A DNA stretch of 64,000 nucleotides from Glandiceps talaboti (taxonomy: Eukaryota; Hemichordata; Enteropneusta; Spengelidae): positions 17,293,240-17,357,239 of the forward strand of contig NC_135561.1 of assembly GCF_964340395.1 (NCBI RefSeq), read 5' to 3'. The notes beneath the pieces were generated by a model, which was given only the letters and a program-made list of their open reading frames with translations, ran no database searches and was not told the origin of the DNA. Made by a program: the position numbers and the translations under genes. Shown piece after piece: positions 24,215 to 40,100 of this stretch. Within the stretch, counting starts at the first letter, position 1. Each line of letters starts with the position of its first letter.

Positions 24215-26337
24215 CTTTGATATGGTATTCAGTAATTCGTTCCTTATGTACTTGACTGACGAAGAAATCTTAAATTTGGTCAAAAGTATTCTTTTATGGC
24301 TTAAATATGATGGATATCTCTTTGTTAAAGAGAGTTGCTTTCAGCCTGGAGGTAGGAATTCATATCAAATTAACGCATTGTAACATATGTATTTGTCTCA
24401 TCCCAATTTGCGTGGACTTTTACTAGATGATTACTGACTTGAAACATAGATGGCGCTCTTCGAGGCAATCAGCAAAGGGCTGCCTAGAACACCGGAGATG
24501 ACTAGTCGATTCCCGCTTAGTTGACCAATTTGAATTGCATTTTTTAAGTCATTAAAGCAGGTAATACGAAACAAAAACTACCCACACCTGGGAAAAGAAA
24601 GCCAAAACCACGCTAAATCGTGTACAATAACAGCCACAGGCATTATTGGACTTTAAATTCATCATGTGTACGAGGCTGTGATTATGAATGTGATATGATA
24701 TGATATGATGTCCCCCGATTTATAACTACTTTACATCAACAAATTTTTCAGAACATGTGCCCTTTGTTTTATTTGAAGCATGTACCAAATTATATTCAAT
24801 TTGAAGCATGCATTCGTAAGATATGGCCTAATTACTGTAAAATATTAATTATGCAAATGAGTCCTTAAAACTACACACTGGCATGGCCTATCATTCCGAC
24901 CAACTTCAAAGTATATATTGAATGATATATCAAATGTATGCAACGTCTGTTCACCTCATCGAAAACTGAAACGAGACCATATGTCGTAAAGTTGTCATCA
25001 TTCATCACTCCAGGAAATAGAGGTTTTGGAGAGTTATTTCATGATTCTACATCACCTACAATTACTTCCGATTTTAGAGAAACATAAAGTTGATATTATG
25101 CCTTCATGCGGTATCTTTACTATTGGCAACACTGCCTCAGCAGAAAAGATAATACATGTTCGAACAAGGAATATTCATGATTCGTAATGCTTATTCTCTT
25201 CAGCATTGAACACCTCTCATCGTTGAATATTCATCCAAGACACCCAATAAAGGTACAGAATCAACTTTGATGTTTTTCTGGAAATCGCAAGTAATTGTAG
25301 GTGATGTCAAAACATTAAACATGAAATATCGACTCTTACGAACCCATACTCTATGTAAATGTGTTACCGATGACAAAGTACAACAGTCTAATATTCGCAA
25401 AGTTTTGACGTGACGCGAGGTCACAGTGAACTCTCAGCTGTCATGAAGTAATAATACTTAGAACAAATGTTTGCATTTCGCAAATAGTATTCTTCTGAGA
25501 TGACAACATTAAGTCATTAAAAGATCAACAGGGTTAAGTAATGACTAATTACAGCACCCAAACATTTCAGTATTGTATAATTTATGTTTATAAGAATTTA
25601 AACTTGGAATAAAGTATGGCTTCTCCTTAGAAGGGAGCTGAAGGCAAGGCACAAGGAGCGCTAGCGTCCACCTACTCCCTGGCTACTTTTAAAATGATAC
25701 AAGTTAACCATGAACGTTGTATGTAGTCTGAGCTTAAGTCCAAGTGATCCTGTGCATACAAGTGGAGATATGAGAGTGATTCTAGTATAGTTACATGATC
25801 TGTCAGCTAGGTGCGGAGATCAAAGGGTAACACTGGTGGAGAATTAACGTTAACATTAGAGGTTGACGTGAGACATTGACCAGTAGCAAAAACGACGTCG
25901 ATCCCATTTGTTACAAATGCTTCTATTTCCTGGGATGGTTCTTCCCTTTAATTCTTCCTTTATTTTCTTCCTAACAACCCCCCCCCCCGTATTCCTTTTT
26001 TAACTCTTTACTTAATGTTGTTTGTCTTACTCGGAGAAGTCTACCAACAGCACACTAACCGTATGACAAAATATTACTTTAGAGTGCTACATGTATAATG
26101 CTATGTTTCGACATGTTCTTCTGTTGACGGAAATGAAAAGTTATGCTCTGCAATGTTTCATATATTTGCAGGTGATAAAATATTGTCTTTTAATCCTACA
26201 ATTTATCGGTCTAATTCTGAATACGATGTAATATTCAAGACTGCGTCTATCCATGTCAACGGAGAGAAGGGCGAGTCGTTTGGATATAATACCATCTTTT
26301 CAAAAACATTGCTGTCCCATAAGAAAGTAAGTTACAG

Positions 26338-26390
<53 letters not shown>

Positions 26391-26468
26391 CGTATGTCTG
26401 TCTTTGTGTGTATATGCATGCATGTATGTATGTATGTATGTATGTATGTATGTATGTATGTATGTATG

Positions 26469-26499
<31 letters not shown>

Positions 26500-26761
26500 T
26501 GTATATATGTATGTATGCATGTATGCATGTATGTATGTATGTATGTATGTATGTATGTATGTGTTGCATCACCTGCATGTCAGCAAATATTTTATTATAA
26601 CACAATTTTAATACACACCCTAATGCTGAAATCTGAAGACATAAAACTCTATAAATCAATGAATGCAATTTTCTTTTCTTTTCCAGCTAAAAAGCAACGA
26701 TAATCAATATTGCTGGCTGCTTCAGAAGAAATTATCTCCCAAATTGAATGCATCTAGTTAG
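24215..26761 (+). CDS. Phosphoethanolamine N-methyltransferase-like, three 3' exons (partial)
   Basis: Exons at 24,215-24,351, 26,172-26,326 and 26,687-26,761 join in phase (intron phases 1 and 0; a phase-2 acceptor opens the first) and end at TAG. The first encodes FDMVFSNSFLMYLTDEE and then WLKYDGYLFVKESCF, the post-Rossmann region typical of the N-terminal-type methyltransferase domain of PMT enzymes. The second has NPTIYRS with an Asp-Lys lead, and the last NQYCWLLQKK, both family signatures. PMT enzymes methylate phosphoethanolamine with S-adenosylmethionine to make phosphocholine. The SAM-binding half is not found upstream. The gene may have very long introns, be broken, or be a truncated copy. 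Large microsatellites flank the exons, and the splice sites look intact. Confidence 0.65.
26338..26562. repeat. (CTGT)n then (ATGT)n microsatellite
   Basis: CTGT block about 26,338-26,400 and ATGT block about 26,420-26,561. It starts only about 12 bp after a splice donor of the methyltransferase gene. Confidence 0.95.
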
Positions 26762-26816
26762 CCTGTTTACAGCGCTTACCGTAAAAAGTCCGTTAATCTC
26801 TCATAGCTCATTAGAG

Positions 26817-26822
26817 ATTAAA
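26817..26822 (+). terminator. Candidate polyadenylation signal (ATTAAA)
   Basis: ATTAAA lies 55 bp after the methyltransferase stop codon, a variant signal at a suitable distance. Confidence 0.35.
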
Positions 26823-26958
26823 CGTAATATACCGTAAGATAGAATAGCGTCTAGTTGCCCTAAAGACATATATTTAATTTGCAGTCGTACATATGATGGG
26901 GGTAATCACTTTGTCTGTATTACAACTATTTGAAAAACAAATATAATATAATTATACA

Positions 26959-27803
26959 TTAGGGAGCCTTTAGTAATTGCAAGGGAGGAGGGCCGGGGGT
27001 AATTAGGCCCGGACTATATTGCTTAAAACATGACACACCCAACTCCTTTGTGCTAAAAACTGCCCCTCCCTCAATTTCATTTCACTAAAAAATGACCCTC
27101 CTCTATTAAAACTATTTCACAAAACATAGTTTAAATGCTGTCAGACGTGGGAGAGGATACAGAATAAATGGTTTAATGGGTATAATCCCACCGCTGCCAC
27201 CACATTGAAAGTTTTAAAGGATATCGATACTACCTCCAGAGCGAATTTGTGTGAAATTGGCACTGCATTAATCAATTCCTGGGTTTGGATCTCTTGGCTG
27301 AGGTGAAGGCAAGAATATTAACTCCCAAACACTAGATATGCACACTCCTGATATCGAGGTCAACATCTCCACAATATTATCCCTAATACATGTATCTTAC
27401 CCAATTGTTCCCGTTTTACTTCTGTGAGACCCACTGTACCCTCTCCTGTGAGACCCAATGTAACTTCTTCTCCTGTGAGACGCACTGTATTTCTCTCCTT
27501 GCATCACACTTGATAATTAATTCACTGCATGGTTTTCAGCAGCAAATTTGATTGACATGGTCTGATATTACGGTACCTAATCCCTAGCATTAACCTTAAT
27601 CCTAACCCTAGCCCTAAAGGATGTGGCAGCAGTGGCATAGGATACTAAATACCCCCCTAAAATGCAAAATTAGACAATATATAATGAGTCAAAGTAAAAC
27701 GTGACTCTCCACTTATCCCATTTTCTAAAACATGACCCTTCCCCGAGAACCGATCTGTAAAAAGTGACCCCCCCCCATTGTAATCACTGAAGGCTCCCTT
27801 ACT
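26959..27803. mobile_element. TIR element of about 840 bp with TTA target duplication
   Basis: The left end is TTA then gggagcctttagtaattgca; the right end is tgtaatcactgaaggctccc then TTA. The terminal repeats are inverted copies with few mismatches, followed inward by purine-rich and C-rich runs. The interior has several degenerate pieces of the form aaaacatgaccct and no transposase frame. General build (short TIR, adjacent G/C-runs, TTA flank) resembles the element at 15,467, though the termini differ. Confidence 0.6.
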
Positions 27804-28204
27804 CAAACCAATAATGTAAGAACATCTTTCAATTGTCTGAAAGGTCACGATATAGCGCACATTACTGTGAGATCATTTCAGACACTCGTGTATGTTATCC
27901 AGTAATGTGATTCTTATAGCAAGCCTGAATGTACTAATCTTTAGTATAAGTCTTCAATCGAAGACATAGCCCCCAACTTGTATGTTGTATATTGTATAAG
28001 ATTTTGACAATTTTAACATGGCAATGCTTTCTTGAGCTTTCCTGGGATGTAAATTTTTGTAGTGGTGTGTTTTAGTGTAATTAGTAATGTAATATTATTT
28101 GGCCTTATGTTAATTTAAAAAAGAAATGGAGTTATTATTTTATCATTAGCCACTAGTTTTGATAGAATCATAGAGTGATATATATATACGGTTTGATTAG
28201 ATAT

Positions 28205-28210
28205 TTTATT
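28205..28210 (-). terminator. Candidate polyadenylation signal for the PCSK9-CTD-like gene
   Basis: AATAAA on the minus strand about 250 bp past the stop codon at 28,459. Confidence 0.4.
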
Positions 28211-28458
28211 TGTATTGAAGTTGGATGAATGTTAAACACATGCATAAATAAACCCATCACCAATTTTATGATGTAAAAAGACAAACTGTAACATGTTGGA
28301 AAGTTATCTCCTATTCACAACCGTTGCATCGCCCCCATTTCCTTGTAAAACATTTGTCAACATCAAATCTAGATTATATCGATTCATAAATAGTTGGTTA
28401 TCTCCCCTTGATTAGTTGTGAAGTGGGTGAAATGATGACCTCCAAGTCTCAAGATCAC

Positions 28459-32933
<4,475 letters not shown>

Positions 32934-33204
32934 ATCGATGGAAGGGTGATGGCCTTCGAGAAATGTAAAAAAAAAGGAGATTACAACAAAGAAGAATAGT
33001 TTGTCTAATATTGTCTATGCAACATCAACCTGTCGTCAAATTATTTTGACTGTACACCAATGGCAAGAATCTGGCCTCCAGAACGTTTAAAGCTGATTAT
33101 TTTCAGTATAGCGAAAGGGACTGAAATTGATAGGGGAATGGGTGAAATTTAAATGTAGTTTCCTTGGCTCTAGATTCTATTCGACATGAAGTGTTATTGA
33201 AAGT

Positions 33205-33485
33205 AAACAAGTCGGTCAGTCTGTCGGACAGTAAGTAACTAAGTAAGTACGACAGTAAGTAAGTAAGTCAGGCAGTCAGTCAGTCAGTTAGTTAGTCAGT
33301 CAGTCAGTCAGTCGGTCGGTCGGTCGGTCGGTCGGTCGGTCGGTCGGTCGGTCGGTCGGTCGGTCGGTCGGTCGGTCGGTCGGTCGGTCGGTCAGTCAGT
33401 CAGTCAGTCAGTCAGTCAGTCAGTCAGTCAGTCAGTCAGTCAGTCAGTCAGTCAGTCAGTCAGTCAGTCAGTCAGTCAGTCAGCC
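33205..33485. repeat. (GTCG)n then (GTCA)n tetranucleotide tract
   Basis: A degenerate AAGT/GTCA lead-in is followed by a pure GTCG block (about 33,311-33,393) and a pure GTCA block to 33,481. The GTCG block is the most CpG-dense stretch in the neighbourhood. Confidence 0.95.
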
Positions 33486-34304
33486 AGTTAGGGAGGAAAG
33501 AAGGATGGTGAAGTAGGGAAGTAAGGAAAAAGTTTATATAGAGGCATGATATCATACAAAATAAAAAGCTACATTTTCTTAAAAGAAAACATAACGTCTC
33601 ACCCCATGAGCTCATCCAATAGTTTGTCCTTCACAACTTACGAATGTGACAATGTGATGGGGGGGGGGGGGGGGTTTACTCCTGGAATAAAGACTCCATG
33701 CAGTCAGTCATTATTATTCACATGGGGCACACACTCAGGTGCAAAGCATTCCGGGTTTGAGTGAACGGACGTGGGAAAGCCGTGTCCCTTATTAGACTGC
33801 ACTTGGTAAACGTGCAACATAACCCTGTCAGGCAGTCCCAAAACCTGGAAAGATTAAATTAATCTGCACAGAATTGTGTGTGTCAGAATGTTTGGAGCAA
33901 GTCTCAGCACAAATAAATTGTGAAGTAGTTATTTGTTACGTAATCACTATGAATAAACTGCCCAGATACCTACTCACCTCAACGCTGTGCAGACAAGACG
34001 ATGTGAAGGACTAACGTACTTCAAACCACTTGACCTTTTCAAGTAACACACGTCGACGCCAATGACGTAGACACATTAATCTTCGCCATCCATTAGGAAA
34101 ACAATTTGACGTTTGAATAGAGAAATTATCAGTTGATTAAAGTAATTTTTGTTTTGTTATTTCCTGTGCAATTTTCTCATTTCCATAGAGATTGGTTTAA
34201 TTTAATCTTTTTTTGCATGTAATTACCCTTTGCTTACTTTCCAATTTCCTCGAACAAAGTGTTAAGCATTAGGTTTATAATAATTATTTGAAATAATAAT
34301 TATG

Positions 34305-34650
34305 ATAATGTTGGTTTTTTATATAGCGCTTTCTCACTCTGTGCTTAAAGTGGTTTACATTTATTACCCCCAACACGGATCTATAGCGGCACAACGACCC
34401 ATTACTTCCTCAACTCCCTTGACAGCATACAACCCATCTCTTTAAGCGCATAGGATGAAAGCATTCATATTGCCACCTCTATCCTACCAGGTTCACAATT
34501 ATACAGCTGGGTTGACTGGGCCCAAAAGCTGTTCAAATATTGCCCAAGGAATTTAACCATTCACACACATAAACGGCAGCGACAGGGCTCGAACCTGCAA
34601 ACTGCAGATTCAAAGCCGGCCATTCTAACCATTCGTCCATAATGACTCAA
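34305..34650 (-). repeat. tRNA-derived SINE, best copy
   Basis: Read on the minus strand it begins tggacgaatggttagaatgg (A-box-like), then has gcaggttcgagccc, a good RNA polymerase III B box (GGTTCGAGCCC). A body of about 230 bp follows, and the 3' end has cacagagtgagaaagcgc then tatataaaaaacc. The tRNA-like head, unrelated body and tail are the build of a tRNA-derived SINE. Three worse copies lie at 1,490, 4,018 and 11,170. Confidence 0.7.
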
Positions 34651-34930
34651 CAAAATAAAGATATCCGGGGTCCATTACCTTGTTGTCAAGGAAATTTGTT
34701 TCTGATATAGTTGACACAGTATTCGGTAGTCAAATTGGATTATTTAAAATGTCTTATTTTGATAACAGGGTAACCTCGATTTCAATATTTGAACGATGAC
34801 CCCCGATTTCGTTCTGAAATTAACTGAGCATATGTTTAAGTTTTCGTGAACAAAGTAGCAGCACTTAAAGAGTATATAATTTGCGAGACTAGTTTCACTA
34901 TGAATGAAATTACGATCCTTCAGGCCTCTG

Positions 34931-35084
<154 letters not shown>

Positions 35085-35870
35085 TCGCACACACCATGCA
35101 CATGCTATATTATTAGCGCCCAAGCCTGTCTTCTTTGAATGTTGATCGCCAAACTATAGGACAGCTAATATATATGGTGGTTTCAAGCAGTCTGCGTTAA
35201 TCTATAGCAGTTGTAAGCCAGAAGTATTCAGACTCATCAGAGGCAATGTAACTACTGTCTGTAAGTTATTCCATATTCCAATATTATCCATTCCATATAA
35301 CTGCTTCTCATTGCATTAGTTTTCAGGCCAAAATAGAGGAACACAACTGTTTTCACATATACACGCAATCTGGCAATTAAGAACGAGTCAGTGCATTTCA
35401 TCTCGTTTATTTCCAATTTAGAAGAGCAAGACAGTACAGTTAAAATAGTTATGAACGTTAAAAACCCACTGTCCCCAATCGATATTTAGACTCAATTGTA
35501 TTTCTGAAAGAGAGTAAATGAACCCATATATATATCCCAGAAATCAAACAATACAAGTCTAAAGTTACAGACTTTAATAAAGACTGGAAATGGACTGGAA
35601 TACTTGTAGAATATGTTGCTGCGTACTAATATAATCGATAAATGTAGTAGTCTTTAAGGGACTTTATTTAATCTTATGAAGCTCCGTGGTACCCTGTAGA
35701 AATCCGGCGTTGTCTGCTGAGTAAATACATTTGGAACACCAATTTCAATACACCATGCTGGTCTTCCAAATCATCTATTTTCTTTTGACTTCATCGTCTG
35801 ACTGTTTTCATGGACAGCTGTGTGTGAAAGACATACGACACATTAGAAGCCACCCGTTGACTATAATCAT

Positions 35871-35986
<116 letters not shown>

Positions 35987-36010
35987 TTGGTAGTACTGGA
36001 ACTCTTTCTT

Positions 36011-36055
36011 GGGTGTAACTCGGAGTTTCACGCATATTGCGATCATCAGACACTC
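36011..36055 (-). ncRNA. Hammerhead-ribozyme-like motif, minus-strand copy
   Basis: Exact reverse complement of the plus-strand motif, in the left arm of the inverted repeat. The CTGATGA core is at 36,043-36,049 on the minus strand. A transcript crossing both arms would instead fold into one long hairpin, which would compete with both ribozyme folds. Confidence 0.6.
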
Positions 36056-36059
36056 TGAT

Positions 36060-36104
36060 GAGTGTCTGATGATCGCAATATGCGTGAAACTCCGAGTTAC
36101 ACCC
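36060..36104 (+). ncRNA. Hammerhead-ribozyme-like motif, plus-strand copy
   Basis: Stem I is GTGT (36,062-36,065) with ACAC (36,099-36,102). The core CTGATGA spans 36,066-36,072. Stem II is CGCA/TGCG with loop ATA (36,074-36,084). GAAA spans 36,086-36,089, its last A opening stem III ACT/AGT with loop CCG (36,089-36,097). The predicted cleavage site follows T36,098. Order, core and three helices fit a type I hammerhead with the very short stem III known from Penelope-like elements. Weak points are a U-U pair at the base of stem II, where G-C is usual, and U rather than C at the cleavage site. Confidence 0.6.
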
Positions 36105-36191
36105 AAGAAAGAGTTCCAGTACTACCAAAACTATTACGCTCTGCCACTGCGGTATAGAGCACTGTCTTATAGCAGATTGATACTCACCGAG

Positions 36192-36194
<3 letters not shown>

Positions 36195-36287
<93 letters not shown>
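36195..36287. repeat. (TA)n microsatellite, right flank
   Basis: About 46 TA units, 60 bp to the right of the inverted repeat. Confidence 0.95.
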
Positions 36288-36289
<2 letters not shown>

Positions 36290-37160
36290 ATTATCCATTG
36301 TTTCACTGTCATAAAGTGAAATTATTAGTTACTTCATAAGGGTGGCCCTATTTTTTCTGTTTCTCAATACCCGAACGACCCAAATTTCTAACTCCAACAT
36401 CAAAAAGAAAAACAATTATTTTCGTCCGCCTTTAATAGGTGGCGAAAAGCGTCCTCTCTGGCAAGAACAAGTAAGTGGCTGGACTGTCGACGTCATCTCT
36501 AGTCACGGCGAGGGCGGCGACACTTGTTTACGAACAGAGCATGTCTTTCAAGACGGAAGTTATTCAAGTAGGGGGTCTGAGAACATAGCAATTGTGTACA
36601 GAAGCTTGGAAATGGCTTGTTAACAGGAATCCTAAACAAGAAGATGGAGAGGAGGAAAAGGAGACGCAGAGAAACATGAAGAAGATGATTTTTTTAATTT
36701 GTTTACTTTTGCTTTTAAATCCAGCGACCGACCATAGTTGAGAATTATGGAAAAGTAATGAGAAACATAAAAAATAGGGTCACTCCAGCTGTCGTACCCT
36801 TATAATATTCCTCGCCTACTAAAAGTTATAAGATTTCATTCACATTAGTCACTTTTGCATTCGGGCATTCCTTTAGGGTCCATTGTCGTCATGGTTTGAG
36901 CGTGACCAAGAAAGTTAAACTTCTCTAGATCTCTGTATATATGGACTTACTAATGTCTAATATTTTTAAAGACCAACGTTACTGTATTCGAATAATTGGA
37001 ATAGCCAGTTACAAACTATTTAGCTGCACATTTTGTAAGAAAAGGCACATCCCATGAAACTTTCAAAACATATTCAACAGGTCAATGTACAATGTACCTT
37101 GTATGAATGAAATGATACACTGTGTGACAACACGTTTGTGATAAATGTTAATTTTTGCAA

Positions 37161-40100
37161 TTAGAAATATCCATACAAGTACCTCTTTCCAGGAACTCTC
37201 CAACTATCTCCAAATTCAACGATACTGTCAGTTATGCTCTTGTCACTCATCGTGAAGTCATTCGTCTTATCTCTATCGTTATTACCCAACAGACCACAGA
37301 CAGTTCCACTGTACCGTGAACCCTCGAGTTCAGCGTCCAATTTGTGTTTGTCACCACGCCACTCTATGCTTAGATCGATATCATTTAGTTCAAGAGTGAC
37401 CGTTTTGCCATGATGGGTTATTTTCATTGTCTTTGCTTCTGTTTTTTCCTCAGCTATGCCATTGATCTGAAAAAAGAGAGACCAGACATGTTGTGATATG
37501 TGAACACTTGTCTGAAATACATATTATAAATGTAAAACTGCGCATGCGTGGCTGTAGGATCTGACACCCCTCAATGATAACACTCTTTTCGCATAAACCA
37601 TATGCTTAAAGGATTCTAAAGCTAGGTGTATCTCATTATGCTCAAGTGACTTTTGGCCCTGTCGTTTAGTGAACGTATCATCAAAGATATGGTAAAATTT
37701 ATCAATAGTAGTTGTATTTGGTACAGTCTGAATGTTAAAACAATGCAACACTCACAGCCGTGGTTTAATCGGTGAAGATCGGTTTTTGAATAGTTCCTCA
37801 GTCATTGTGCTCGTTGGCCCATACATAAGCACACAGACTCTTATTGCGCACCATTTCAAATGAAAAAATGGCGGTTAATTGGATTATGTCACTTTTGTGT
37901 AAGGTTTTAATAAAATTGAATATTGCATTTCAGAGAAATTATGTGTCACGGAGGTACGGAGGGACGCAAGGGTGGGAGGACTCTTTGGGGGATTAAAGTC
38001 AATTCAAATCATATACATACCGTTAAACGCGCCAAACTTCGAAACAAATTAAATGCTTACTCACCAGGACAGTGTTATCTTCATGCAAGGTAACAGATTC
38101 TTCACCCACAGTTATAACTACAGTAACCATTCTTGTCTTAATCTTAGAACCAGACACAAGTGGTTCAAACAATCCAATGATATCGAAGGTAGGATTCACA
38201 TCAGGGGCACATACTTTAGCTAATGTATACCAACATTCACCTTGAAAGTCGAACGTCAGACCGTCGAACGTAGTTAAGTGGGGATCACCTTTTATGATTC
38301 CTTTAAGGGAACACATAAAGAAACGATTTTGTTAGTTTATGCGATTACACGTAGCATTTATAACTATTTCGTTCTGTACACTACACGTGGGATTTAAGCT
38401 TATGCTTTTAGATTTTGTATTTTAGGAAGAAATTTCATAATTTTTTTAATTGGAGGGAGGGAAGAGCTTGGAAAATTGTGATATTTTTCGTCTATTGTAA
38501 CCCCCCCCCTCAAGCGGACTACCTTGTTTCTCGTTACGTAGTACCAGTGAGCAAGGAGGCAAACGACTCCAATGGTTAGGGTAGATCCTTTGAAACATTA
38601 ATATCAAGTACGACAACATAGTAGACTTGTTTCATGAATTAAAATTCTAAAAAAATGCTCATTTTTGATCAATGAATGAACACTTTCAGATCTTAATTGC
38701 TTTCCAAAAACAAGACAATATACCATACTAACATATCAGAGATTGAAAACTACCCGGCTTTAAAATTGAAAATCAACAAATAAATAGAAACTTGCAATTG
38801 CGTGTATTCTTTAAAGATTTACATTAAAAAACTGTGACTGTCTCCTTAGTAAAATATACCGTGAAAGAGATATATTGTGAAAATAGAAAATGATCTTACC
38901 TTCTAGGTAGCAACACCTCCTATCACCAAGACACAGTTTTTCATCTACAAGATCATCACAAAATTGTTCGGGAAGTAGACATTTGCCATTCTTACCATTA
39001 GGTGGATATGCCAAGCAAGGATCTTTTTTATGAAAGAAAACAAAACAGTAAATCAATGTTAAATACGCTTCTTTCTTCAGCAAACAATTTGATTAGGTTT
39101 CCACCTTTTCAACTTGTTAAACTTGAAACATGTTTTAATTAGTGGATCTGAATATAACCATTTTACACTCAGATCAATTTGGTGATTGTTTACACCGATA
39201 TCAAGTTTCAGCAAATTCAACATTTTTAAAATGGTGACTGTCCTGGGGACATGGTGCTATCAAATGATTATCACATGAAAAGTTATGATTTTGAGGCCGC
39301 TACTATCCTCATATGGAAATTAGAAATGTAAAACACAAACATAGTTAACTGAGCCATGAGTCATAGTACAAGTAGTATATGTGGTGTATGAATGATATGC
39401 TTACTATAATGATGTTCTTTCTAAGTGTACGTGTAGCATACTGTATAGTCTTAACCAAATTCTGATATACTGACATTACCACCCCATCCCCACGAAATGC
39501 AAGTACTATAATTACAAGAGACGTGAGGAATAATTTCTCGAAGATCAAAAAAAAAAATCATGATCAGCAGCCAACTCAACTGTTTCTTTCATGCAGTTAT
39601 TGTTCCTATCATTAACTAAATAAAGTGTCCACACTGTGTATCTGATGTTTGTATGTTAGCTATCTTTGTGGCGTCTATCTCAACATGAAACTTTGGGATC
39701 ATGCTCACTGATCTTGAATGTTCGCTTAACAGTTTGGTCAAGTTTATCTAAAAAGAACTATAAGGACACGATCGAGGCAACATGTTTAAAACGAACGTTA
39801 AGAAACTGATTACATAGAGTGATATAGTAACCCGCGTTTACATACATAGCGCTTGCATACCAGAGGGGTGTATGCATTGCAGTTATACCTAAAACATTAT
39901 TGAATACTTGTATGCAAATCAATGGACATACGATTGGGCATTGTACATATGCTCAGAAGTATTATTTTTTTCTCCAAATTTTGCTGATTTAGATAAGCAC
40001 GTACACATTTCATGAGTTTGCCACAATCAAACGTCACAAGATTCTGTTATAAATATCTAACTACAGAATAATATTTCATAGTTTGCAGGACTGCATATAT

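Noticed and set aside
36342-36623. A 93-codon plus-strand frame near the vWD gene
   Set aside because: No family resemblance, and it lies beside the TA tract in a region otherwise made of repeats.
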